Assembly (NCBI GenBank): GCA_028641055.1
Contig: CM054059.1
Location: 433,260,332-433,324,331 of the forward strand
From: Alopecurus myosuroides
Taxonomy: Eukaryota > Streptophyta > Magnoliopsida > Poales > Poaceae
Length of the DNA stretch: 64,000 nt
Reading direction: 5' to 3'
Shown here: positions 24,170-34,223 of the stretch, piece after piece
Layout of the letters: each line of letters starts with the position of its first letter
How positions within the stretch are numbered: the first letter of the stretch is position 1
Made by a program: the position numbers and the translations under genes
Notes under the pieces: model-generated
Databases searched by the model: none
The model's input: the letters and a program-made list of their open reading frames with translations, nothing else
Told to the model about the DNA's origin: nothing

Positions 24170-24245
24170 AACCTATTTAAGCACGCCCTAGCCCCCTACC
24201 TGTGCCCTAGCTCTAGGGTTTCCGCCTCCACCTCGCAGCGCCGCC
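24170..24245 (+). promoter_or_regulatory. Promoter-like GC-rich block of solo LTR E
   Basis: CTATTTAAGC at about 24172 resembles a TATA box. It is followed by a leader with CTAGGGTTTCC, a motif common in plant 5' leaders, inside a GC-rich island surrounded by AT-rich LTR sequence. Donor-like GTAAGC (about 24412) and GTGAGC (about 24661) follow. Confidence 0.45.
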
Positions 24246-24883
24246 GATCGCCACCTCTATCGCCAAGATCCACCTCTCTGCAACGCTTCCCGCCGGCGAG
24301 TCTCTGAAGATCGCCATGGCGTCACCACCTCCAACCCCCTCTTAGCCAATTGTTTCCGGGAACGAGCTCGCCACCCTCCCTTCTATCTCTTGGACACCAG
24401 AAGAACCCCTGGTAAGCCTCCGATCGTCGACGCCGTCCTCCCTTTTCTCTCCGGCCGCCGCGCCCCGTTCTCTGAACTTGCACACCCCGTCGCCGTTGCA
24501 GAGCAGCGCTACGGCTTTGGAGCACGGGAGTAGCACCGCCACCATCTCCTCTACCTCTTGGACACCCGCGGGGGCACGGAGAAGCACCACGTCCTCGACA
24601 CCGTCCGCGATCGCGCCGCCGTCGAGCTCGCTGCCTCCTCTGAACCTCGACGCAGCCACGGTGAGCCCCCACCGTCTCTCTTCCCTCCCTCTGCTGCTCT
24701 GCTACGACACCGTGTGCACGCCCTCTGCGCCCAGCACGACCACAGCAGCGCCACCGTGCACAGCCACCTCGCCGCCGTTGAGCTCGCTAACTGACAGAGA
24801 CGCAGTGTTGCGTTTCGTCGTCAGTTAAGTTTCAGTGGCGTTCACTGAACCTTAACCTTGTTGCCTCCCTGTATCTGTCGAGC

Positions 24884-24980
24884 AAGCGATCGTAGCGCAG
24901 TGGTTGCGCCCTTTCTGAACCTCCTCGTGGTCGCGGGTTCGAGTGCTGGCTCGCGCACGGGAGAAAAATCCCACCTTTTT
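24884..24980 (+). ncRNA. tRNA-like Pol III unit (A box, B box, T-run) in solo LTR E
   Basis: TAGCGCAGTGGTTGCGCC looks like an A box inside a perfect GCGC/GCGC D-arm. GCGGGTTCGAGT is B-box-like, about 30 nt downstream. A TTTTT terminator-like run ends at 24980. Cloverleaf pairing outside the D-arm is poor, so it is not a functional tRNA gene. The G LTRs carry an equivalent unit at the same relative position. Confidence 0.45.
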
Positions 24981-25982
24981 GCGCTCTGTGCTGACAGGGT
25001 GGCCCCCCCCTGTCAGCCTCTCTTCTGCCACGCCAGCGTGCTGGCCCCGCAGGCCCACAGGGCAGTGCCTGTGGGTAAACCCCAGCACGGTAACAAACGA
25101 TTAAAAACCATTCCGTTTTAAATTTCTATTTTATTTAAAATAGCAGATTAAGGAATAAACTTTAAAATTCAATATCTTGGGTTTTATAATACCAACAAAT
25201 ACAAACTTGATGTCTATTCTGATCCAAATTTTACAAACTTTCCAAATATTCCATTTGTGTTCTGTTTTGAATTTTCAAAATACTTTTAAATTTCAAATTT
25301 GAATAATTCAAATGCAAATTGAAATAATTCATAACTAATTCATACTATTTCCAAATAATACAAATAAAATATGTTTTTCACACCTTTTTGAATACTCTAT
25401 TCAAATATAAAATTTGTTTTCTGGTTTGAATAATTTAAATTGCCTAAACTATTTAATTCTTGTTTAATTCAATTAAAAAATTGTTTAATTTTGTTTAATT
25501 CATAAATAATTAATCCTAAGTCCAATTTCAAATTGTGAAACATGTAATCCAACTAAAATTTGATAACCTTTTCACATATAAAATTTGTAATTTGTTTTAC
25601 CCCCTTTAACTTGGTGATAACAACCTTTACTTGTGTGCCATGTTTAAGTAACCAATTTTCCAACTAATAAATGATTTCTTAATTGGTTAACTATCATTCT
25701 AATTGCATTTAACTTGTTATGTTATTGTTATTCATCATGCATGCATCATGCTAAGTCACTTACACATGATGCTTAGTGATAGAACAATTAATTCAACTCT
25801 AAAGCATGGGCTTCCATATGCAACTTTTGCATATGGAATCCATTTAAACTTGTGTCTCATCTCAACTAGTTTAGTTTGGTGCATCTATTAAACATGACAT
25901 GCATCATCCAATGTTTGTGCACCTATGCCATGTATTGATTGCCCGTCTTCCTTCGTTGTTGTTTTTGCTTCTTCTCGATTAG

Positions 25983-26057
25983 ACGACGACGTTGGTACCG
26001 ACGAGCCTTACGACACCACTACTCAGGACCTAGCCCAGTACGAGGCTCAGCTGCCAG
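25983..26057 (+). other. Acidic exon-like segment in solo LTR E
   Basis: Preceded by CGATTAG (acceptor-like) and followed by CAG|GCAAGT (a GC-type donor). One frame reads DDVGTDEPYDTTTQDLAQY. The G LTRs (about 42911-42987, minus) read DDVETDDTYDTPSKDLAQY in the matching frame with a one-codon length difference, but there the acceptor AG is not preserved. Confidence 0.35.
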
Positions 26058-26800
26058 GCAAGTTATCACTCACATGAATCATCGAGTTCCTTTCCACACT
26101 TGTTGTCGATACTATCTTTTTGTCTACTATTGCTAGCCCTATGTATCGTTGCTTGTTCTCCGAACCCATCACATGATACCTTGAGCCATGATATTGCCAC
26201 CACCTCCATACCTACAGCCATTGCTTGTGCCTGTTCTTATCTAGCATGCTTAGGGTTGCTTTTACTCGAGTCTGTTGTCGGTTACTATTTTTACTATCTT
26301 ATTATTTTTGTACCGGGGCTCGTTGTTAATCAATCAATCCTGTCAATTGCTAATGGTAATAATAATTTGATGATAAGGCACCGGCAGGAGGCCCATGAGT
26401 GGTTTTGGAGCCTGCTAGTGTCGACCCTAATAGGAAAAGGGTCTTGTCTACTGATCCATGATGAGCGCACTACCCGCATTTGGGAAGCGAGTATGGGCGC
26501 CCCCCCTCAACTTGACCTGATTCGCATCTCGTCCAAATCGCCTCATTTAGTTCGTGCTTTCTATTTGCCGCATGCATGTTTTTGCGAGCCCAGCGCAGGG
26601 TGGAACTTTTGTAGTCGGCATATAGGGGGACACGGTCTTAGAGTGCTATGATGGTCCATTTTCTTCTGGGCTTGATTAGCCGTGCGCCCAAGGTTCTTTG
26701 GGCTTGATGCGAAGAATGGTTGGTTGTGTTGAGTGCCCCGCTTGGTGGGAGGCATCCCATCTGGCGGGATATTCATGAGTGTACGGCCAAATTGGTGCAA

Positions 26801-26870
26801 CCCTGCAGGGATAATCTTCTCGAGAAGCCGTGTTTTCCGCGGTTATGGATTACTTGGTGAAAGTACTGGC
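26801..26870 (+). promoter_or_regulatory. Palindromic core shared by the long LTR families (copy in E)
   Basis: CCCTGCAGGG, then TTCTCGAGAA, then CCGTGT, CCGCGGTTA and ACTTGGTGAA. The F LTR has the same order at 33113-33175, with TTTTCGAAAA in place of TTCTCGAGAA. Its role is unknown. Confidence 0.5.
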
Positions 26871-27184
26871 TAACAAGTACTCAGGACAACTTCAACATAA
26901 TGATCAATCATGTTTCACCCAATGATTAATAACCTGACTAGTAATAGGTTATTCCCACAATAACTTGATTCACCTTATCACAACTGTGTGAGTTATCCTC
27001 GGATTGCTTCTTTGGATAAGGGGCGAGATCCAGGATGGGTTTGGTTGGAGTTATCTTTCAGTTGGTTACAATCCTCGATCTTATCTTTTCTGTTAGCCGG
27101 AACTTGTAGTTATACTCTGTAGTTGTTTAGAGCAGCCAGCAGCAACTTTTATATTACCCGTTCTTCCGTTGATCCCAAGCATCA

Positions 27185-27349
27185 ATGCTGGTGTTGATGG
27201 GTAACTCCTTGATGAACTGTGAGTCTTGCTTGCCAGTACTTGGATGTACTGACCCCGTTGGGGCTGTGGTTTACGCAGAGTACTACTACGACTACGATGC
27301 TTCCCAGGATGGCTACTTTGTGGAGTTCGACGAGTCTGCAGACGAGTAG
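27185..27349 (+). CDS. Short acidic reading frame, copy in solo LTR E
   Basis: 54 codons from an ATG, ending in DGYFVEFDESADE. From MNCESCLPV onward it matches the frame in H and G. Upstream of that a 1-bp length difference puts it out of frame with the other copies. It has two extra codons (Tyr/Asp-rich) in the middle, so the frame is kept there. Confidence 0.35.
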   Translation: MLVLMGNSLMNCESCLPVLGCTDPVGAVVYAEYYYDYDASQDGYFVEFDESADE

Positions 27350-27601
27350 TTAGCTGGACCAGGGCAGGATCCAGACCTACGTGGATGGGCTTCGCTTTTC
27401 TTTATTTTCTCCGGCTTCTTAAGCCATGGATTTGTCTGTACTCAGACCCCTTTGATTGCTTCCGCTGTTGTAATGGATGATATGTTGGGACATGTGTCCT
27501 CTGGATGACTGTATTCGATATTTCTGCCTTAGTGAAGGCCAGTTGCACTTATTTCATTCTTTTGTGTCTTAGAGACATTCTGTGCTGTCATTCGTACCAA
27601 A

Positions 27602-27645
27602 CTGTTGACGTACCGTGCGTGTTTGATTATGAAGTACGTCGACAG
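27602..27645 (+). promoter_or_regulatory. 12-bp stem-loop near the LTR 3' end (copy in E)
   Basis: Arms CTGTTGACGTAC and GTACGTCGACAG pair with one U-G. Relative to H and G, the second pair is T-A instead of C-G, a compensatory change. Confidence 0.55.
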
Positions 27646-27824
27646 TAGTGCCTTTAGGTTCCTAGCGGATAGTTTACTTCGACGGTGGAAGCAGGGCTTG
27701 TGTTGTCGCGCATAAGCGCAGGCCTACCAGGAAGCTGGGACGTGGGAGCATGTTTGCCCCATAATCCAAGCACCTGACTTCCAGTTCGTGCGATGAGTAT
27801 CCTCTAGAAACCTGGGGTGCGACA

Positions 27825-28424
27825 CTCGGCGAGGCCGAGCTTCTCCAGGGTATCTTGGTACATAATGTTGATGCTGTTGCCGTTATCGATTAGCACCTTG
27901 CTGAACTTGACATTCTTCTTGGTTCCTAGGAAGGTGGGGTCCACCACCAATGCATATGTACCCGGATTGGGCATCACCCTGGGATGATCCTCCTTGGACC
28001 AGGTAATCTCTTGGTCGCACCAATGCAGATAGTGCGGCACTGCCGGGATCACTGCGTTCACCTCCATCGCGCGCCTGCGCTGCGACTGCTTGTCGTCCGG
28101 CTCGGTGGTGAACACCATGTAGATCTCATGGTGCTCCTGGTACTGGTTCCGGTCTCCACCACCATCATTGCCGTTGTTATTGTTGCCATTGGTGTTGTTG
28201 TTGTTGTTCATGTTGTTGTTGTTGTTGCGGGCGTAGAAGTTGTTGTTGTTGTAGTTGCGGTTGGCTCCCTGAGCCACTTGGTTCACGTTCTCCCTTCTCG
28301 CATTCTCGGACGGCCTTGGAGAAGCTGCCCGAATAGGCTGTACATTGGCACCCGCAGGCGGCAAAGGAGGAGGAGGGGCAGCTGACCAAAGCCTGCACTC
28401 TTGATGCGGTCCCACCAGCTGCAT
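27825..28424 (-). pseudogene. B: protease domain, N-terminal part
   Basis: Minus-strand reading includes an Asn-rich run, then HWCDQEITWSKEDHP, the Tat-type pre-protease segment, and the active-site region VLIDNGNSINIMYQDTLEKL. A2 has VLMDGGSSINILYWETF at the same place, so Gly-Ser have become Asn residues around the catalytic Asp. The frame is cut at 27829 by solo LTR E and continues at 23358. A retroviral-type aspartic protease would process the polyprotein; this one is doubtful. Confidence 0.75.
28150..28255 (-). repeat. AAC-type trinucleotide repeat coding an Asn-rich stretch
   Basis: Interrupted (AAC)n on the minus strand, encoding runs of up to five Asn within the gag-protease linker of B. 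Confidence 0.85.
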
Positions 28425-30632
28425 TGCCGGGTAGTGTGGTTGGCTGGTCTACTCGGTTGCCGAGTATGGAAGCTACACTGTCCATACTTTATGTTCTCAA
28501 AGATAAATCTCTGAGCATCGCCGGAATCCGGGTTGCTGTTGCCTTGCTGGGGGGTATTGTATTGCTTCTTGAAGCCTTGGCCCTGATTTTAGTTTTGCCT
28601 GTATTGGGCTCCAGAAGTTTTCTGCCTTTGGCTAATCCCAGCAGTCGCAGTATCCTGATTCACATCATTCACTTGCTCAGATCCGTACCGAGTATCCGGT
28701 CGGTCATCTCGGCGCTTGTTGCGGATGTCTTGTCGGTCATGGCGCATGTTGCCATCTTGGTTTCTCCTTCTCGGCTCGAAGGAATCTAGCAGAGGCTGAG
28801 TAGGGTCGCCGAGTGCATACATATCAGCTATCTTGATCGTCTCGGCGAGCGTACTCAACCTCTCTCTTTGCAGCCTTTGCCACAGCATGCTGCCACACCT
28901 GCAGCCTTGAGCAAACCAGGTGATTTCCTGCACCACATTCACACCTTCACAGGTGTTCCTCAATGTACTCCACCGAGTAAGGTACTCTCGGTCAGTTTCC
29001 TCATCCCGCTGCTTGCAAGCCGAGAGTTGCTGCGGCATATTCGGCCTCTTGTACGTGCTGGTGAAGTTTCTGATGAAAGCTTCCGAGAAGTCAAGCCAGC
29101 AGTTGATACTATCCCTTGGAAAGTTATTGGGCCAGATCTGAGCAGGGCCCTCCAGCATCTGTGGGACGTATCTCACAACCCATCTCCGATTGCCGCCTGC
29201 AATGTGCACAGCGGTAACGTAATCACTCAGCCAGTCATCCGGCTTGGTGCTCCCATCATAGCACTTGGTCCCTCTAGCCAGCTAGAACTTGTTCACGGAA
29301 GGTTCTCCCATGATTCGGTGACCAAAACAGGCTGGGTCGGGTGGCCCCTTCGTCTCGATCTGCTCAGACCGATGAATCTGGTCTAGCTTGTACCTTGCAT
29401 CTGTGGGCTCCAGCATCCGGTCACCAAGGCGATCAGTGACGTCTCTTGGATGAGCGTACCCGGCTTGCTCCATTGCCGAGTACCCATCATCATAGCAGTC
29501 TTGCTGCACGGGTGCAGGTTGAGCAACCGGGTTGGCAGCCACCACAACTGCTTGCGGCTGCACAGCTGCTTGCAGCTGCATCCCCTGCTGAACCGAGTGG
29601 GCAGCATGACGCTGAGATGAGCCATCTCGGTTTCCTCCATGCCCCTTGCTGCGAGCTTTAGTGGCTTGATAGCTTGCTCCTGCAGAGTTGTGTTTCTGCC
29701 CGAGTTGCCGCTCTACAAGGCGCTGTTTTCCGGCGACAGCCGGGTCGTACACCTCCATCTGCTTGTTTCTCCCAGAGGTCACACTGTGGGCCCTCTCAGT
29801 GCCGGGAAGCGGCGATGAGGCCTGATCCATAGATCTCAACCCATGCGAATGAACAACATGGGAAGCCCCGGCCCCCGGGTTGCCTAGAGCGAGCATCACA
29901 AGTAAGATGCGGCAGCTCGGCAGCGACTGCCTCTGCAGCCCTAAGCTGTTTGGCAGGGGAGCTATACTTGGGCCTACCAGCAGTGTTCAAACTAGCAGAC
30001 AGACTAGAAGCTCTACCATTTATGTCTAGCTCAGCGCCTAAGTTGCAGCGAATAGCACCTAGCTTGCTAGGCAATCTAGAAACTGGAGTAAAACCGTGTG
30101 CCCTTTTGTACTCATTCTGATCTAGGTTAAGCTCAAGCCTAACCTTCTCCAGCTCCTGGAACTCCACGAGTAGCGCTTGACGCTGCTACTCGAGTTGGGC
30201 CTTCAACGCCATGAGATCCGCGTCGGTAGGCAGTGGCATGCCCAGTTGCTTGGTGGCGCCAATGCGAACGACCGGTATAGCCGCAGACGTGGAAGGAGCC
30301 ACGTAACCCGGAATGTTCCGGGGCATGTCGTAGGGCTTGTGGACCCTGGCAGCCGGCTCCTCGATAACGTCAGCCGCAGTGGCCGCGTCCTTCCTGGCAT
30401 CGATAGCCAGGCCCGTCATCATCACCTCCACGATGTCCGCAGAGCAGCCAGTCGGCTTCCCGCGGGCAGCGAGTACAGCAGGAGGATCATCCGCGACGAG
30501 CACCTCCTCTGGGAACTCGCGGATGACGGTGGTGGCGACATAGACCAAGTGCGCACCGAAGGAGAGCACCGAGCCGCCTGCAGGCACGGGCCTACCGCCG
30601 AAATCTCCGGCGTTGTCGGTGACGAAGTCGAA
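28425..30632 (-). pseudogene. B: gag polyprotein region
   Basis: The core at 29290-28589 reads WVVRYVPQMLEGPAQIWPNN...WLDFSEAFIRNFTSTYKRP...LQRERLSTLAETIKIADMYA, which has the pattern of plant Gypsy gag (Retrotrans_gag). Upstream blocks (29899-29282, 30167-29796, 30587-30186) are low-complexity, Gln/Ala-rich N-terminal gag, separated by frame changes or stops. The N-terminus is cut at 30632 by element F (target TCGAA), and its start lies beyond 58065. Gag would form the virus-like particle; this copy is broken. Confidence 0.7.
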
Positions 30633-33600
30633 TGTAACATCCCAAATTTTGCTACATTAGGGTGTGTGGTGTGTGTTCATCTCATACATGCATGGAAACA
30701 AAAATTTAATCATGTTTAACCAATTTAAATTGTGTTTTTTATATGGTTTGAGAAAAAGCCTACAAATAGTACTTATTTTGGTTCCCAAAATTTTGTGTTG
30801 GAAAATATTTCAAATACACAAAGAAACACATGGTTTTGCTGGAAATTTCATAAGCTTTCCAAAAGTTATTTTTGCCAAATTTTTACTTTGCAAAAAGGCC
30901 CTCAAACATTCAAGTTTTTCTGCAGTTTTGGGGCAGACAAGGACCTCTTTACAAATTTCAGAAGTTGCAGGGGGTTATTGGAAAGGTGACTTTGTCTTCT
31001 TCGTTGGGACAGAAGAAGGAGCTGCGTGGCAGCTCGACCGCGACGACGCCACCTCCTCCCTATCTCTGTGTCTGCCTCCTTGCGGGGGATAAGGGCGAAA
31101 GAAAACCTGCTGCCTCTCCTTCCTCCTGCTCGCTACCCTCTCCCTCCTCGTTCTCTGTATCCCTAACCCGACACAAACCCTAGCTACTGTACCAACAGAC
31201 GCCGACGAATCGCCGTTGATTTGAGCCTCCCCGCGCCAAACGGAGGTCCCCACGAGGTTCACTGGTCTACCCTGCACCTCCTCGTCGAGTATAGTTTCCC
31301 GGGATGGCCTCAATAAGGAGCATCGCACCCTTCTTCTCCAAGTCCGGCCGCCCCTCCGCCGAGCTCGATGCCGCCGTCTCCGGCCCTCCCTCATCCCGCC
31401 ATCCACTTCAGAGCGCTCACGGCGAGGCCCTCGTCCTTCCCATGCCCTCGCCTAGGCCCCTCCCCCTCCGCAGCTCCCTGTAACCATACCTCGCCGGCGG
31501 CCGCCGTGTCCATGGTCGCCGGCAAGGCTCCGGTGACCATATGGTCCTTCCGCCGCCACTATAACGTTCACCGGAGCCCCCTCTAGCTAGTCCCGCAATC
31601 AATTTCACGAACGACTCGACGAATCTTTCGAATTTGAGAGCAACAGAGAGGTTCTTCTCAGGATGATGGAAGGATGACGTCATTATGACGTCATATTCCT
31701 GTTTCTTTTGTTTTCCAGAAAAATGGTTAATTTTGTAAAATCAATAACTAATAAAATATTTACCAGAAAAATAAAATGAAAGTATGGAAATGTTTAAAAA
31801 TGCAATCTATCTGAATATGTCATTTTAACACATGTTTGAGAAAGTCCAAAAATGAGCATTTATTTAATATTGTTTAATCATTTAAAATGGAGAAAATAAG
31901 TTTTTATTCAATAAAATTAGAAAACTAATAGTTATATACCAAATTGCTCAAAATGACAAATGCAACATGTTTATGATGTTCTCAAGCCCATTTGAGCTTT
32001 TAAAATGGTACTCACTTTCATAACCGTCCGAAAACCCCCTCCGGGGTCTATTTCGGGATAATTTCAGTAAAAATACATAACTGACATATGAACCCTAGCA
32101 ACCCAACGATCATGTTTAGGGCTTTAATTTAGTGCATCAATCTGCTCATGCATACATATTGCGCATTGCATCGATGCCATGTGTTGATTGTTATTCTTCT
32201 TTTCGGTGTTTGTTCCCCTCGGTAGAATCCGACTCTGAAGTGAAGGCCAGCAACTCCATGACGAATACTTGATCTTAACCGACAAGTCAAGCACTTATTC
32301 CAGAAGACTTTATCTGATTTTCTTATAACCAAGGCAAGCATAACCTCTTATCCGCTCATATACGTTTTCCAACAACATTTGATCTCGTACTTTGCATTTC
32401 GATTCCAAAGTATTTGATGCTAGTAGACATAGTTCACCTATATGCTGCATTGCCTCAATATCCTGATCCACTGCTCCTAGCCGACATAGATTAGCTTGTG
32501 CGAATCGCCAGAGCCTCATATTTGCTTCGCTTAGCTTTACATGTTTGTTACCTCTGCTCCATCCGGTTGATGAATCAGAGTTGCGATAACCTAGTATGAT
32601 ATGATGACGTGGTGAGATGAGCATTGTGTGGATAACTTGACTAAGGCTGGTATGGGAGGCCACTTGGGAAGTGGTTGTTCGTCCTATACTCGCCAACCCT
32701 AGGATTACGGTCTCGAGCGGAAGGCAAGACTGAGCGTGCAACCACACGCGGGGTCTAAGTAACCGCGCTCGACCAACTAACTTGTTTGGCCAGATCCATG
32801 AGTCACGTAGTTTCAGATTTCCATTCGGCACCGCAAATAAAACCTTTTAGACGGTTTTGAAAACAAAATGCTTTGCTAGGGCGTGACCGGGGCCAAGTGA
32901 TGGACGTACACGGATCTTGACCCCGCCTCACAGAGACAGGTGCCGTCAGGAGGATGGCCAACTCCCTGTTGACGGGGTGGCCCTGTCTTGGGTTGACTCA
33001 TGGATAGGGTCGGGTAAGGTAAAGGTCATGGCCAGCCACCCACTGCCGCGTTCCATGGAAGAACGTACATGTGGCGCTAAGAGTCGGATGGTACGTGTGG
33101 GTAAAGTGTACCCCCTACAGGGATAAATCTTTTCGAAAAGCCGTGTCCACGGTTAAGGACGACTTGGTGAATGTAAAGACCATAGACAGCCTGAACGTGG
33201 CGTAAAAAAATGTTGACAAAGCATGGAGGTAATGTTTGAAGGATGCCTCCTCGGAGATGCCGAGAGGGGTGATCCTCGTAGCATGTGAGATGCTGGGAAT
33301 TGATATTGGTGGTTTTAAAAGATGATGATTACAGTAGTGAGCTTCTCATCTATTTTGAAAACATTCTTTGAGACGTGCTACTCTTCCTCGACTTGGAAAA
33401 CAAAGATTGCTTTACGCAAAACAGCCTTCATAAAACCCTTTCTGAAACCAGCAGATATATAATAGGTTAACTAAGTCTTGTTGAGTACCTCCCGTACTCA
33501 GGTTTGCTTAATTTTGGTTCAGGTGGAGTTCGTCACTTCAGTGGTGGTTCAACGTGGAAATTGACGAGTAGTTTGGGGTTCCCAGGTAGCATCCTGGAAT

Positions 33601-34205
33601 CTATGGGCTGGGACGTCGCCTTATGTTGCGGCCTCTTAGGCCTTTTTGGTTGTTGTTGATTAGCAACATAATTTGCCTTCCGTTGTCTGATGTAATGTTG
33701 GGTCGTGTGACCTCTGCTTGTAAGCTATACTCTAGTAGCACCTGTTTAATACAACTTTCATGTCTAGAGTGCTGCTTTGATCGGTTGTTGGTTTCGAGCT
33801 CATTGTTATATAGTTTTGGCTATGCCTGCATAGTTGTCGCAGTCGAGGGGTTGTGAAGCCGATGATCCATGTCCGAGCCCGTCTGCCGATGAGATTCGGC
33901 CTGGGGCGAGGTAAGCCCAGTAACCCTCGATTGTTGTTGCACTTTCTGGACACATAGCATCTCTGTATAGCTTTGGTCCCGTTTTCTTCAGTTTCGTACG
34001 ATTCGTGGACGCTTTGATATGCATAGTTGGTTATGACTAGCATGGATACAAGGAGTAGTAGACTGGTGATCCGGACTACGTGCCGATGAATCCAGTCTGC
34101 CTGCCGTTGTTTGTTGCGGCCGGGGCTGGGAACCCTGAAGCCCTTGTGCGTCCATGGCTAGGAGCACATAATAGTATGTATATCTCTGGGTCCGGGGTCG
34201 TGACA
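30633..34205 (+). repeat. 5' LTR of F
   Basis: 3573 bp from TGTAACATCCC to GGGGTCGTGACA. It is not alignable with the E/G LTRs over most of its length but shares their palindromic core (33113-33175) and the GGCCTCTTAGGCC hairpin (33630-33642). Confidence 0.88.
31304..31483 (+). CDS. 59-codon ORF in the F LTR, kept in both LTRs
   Basis: ATG-initiated frame (MASIRSIAPFFSKSGRPSAE...) in the GC-rich promoter-proximal block. The 3' LTR copy (38668-38847) is the same length with a handful of changes and no stop. The peptide is not recognised. It could be a first exon, an upstream ORF or chance. Confidence 0.3.
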   Translation: MASIRSIAPFFSKSGRPSAELDAAVSGPPSSRHPLQSAHGEALVLPMPSPRPLPLRSSL

Positions 34206-34210
34206 GGTCA

Positions 34211-34223
34211 TGGTATCAGAGCA
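34211..34223 (+). other. Primer-binding site of F
   Basis: TGGTATCAGAGCA, five bases after the LTR, complementary to the 3' end of initiator Met tRNA. Confidence 0.85.

Larger units (their letters stand above)
23359..27824 (+). repeat. Element E: solo LTR of the long-LTR (LARD-like) family
   Basis: 4466 bp from TGTAACATCC to GGTGCGACA, flanked by perfect CTCGG duplicates (23354-23358, 27825-27829). There is no interior or second LTR, so it is a solo LTR left by LTR-LTR recombination. It is a diverged relative of the LTRs in G, with the same order of landmarks: AT-rich 5' part, GC-rich promoter-like block (24.0-25.1 kb), tRNA-like unit, AT-rich part, acidic exon-like segment, palindromic core, short frame and hairpins. 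It split B's protease domain. LTRs of this size with little interior coding are typical of the large retrotransposon derivatives described from barley relatives (e.g. Sukkula); family assignment is inference. Confidence 0.88.

Noticed and set aside
24074..24828. Several overlapping Ser/Pro/Arg-rich ORFs in the GC-rich block of E
   Set aside because: GC-rich DNA is open in many frames on both strands; none is supported by conservation. At most it is leader or first exon.
24884..24960. A genuine tRNA gene
   Set aside because: Only the D-arm pairs well; acceptor and T stems do not form, so I call it tRNA-like only.
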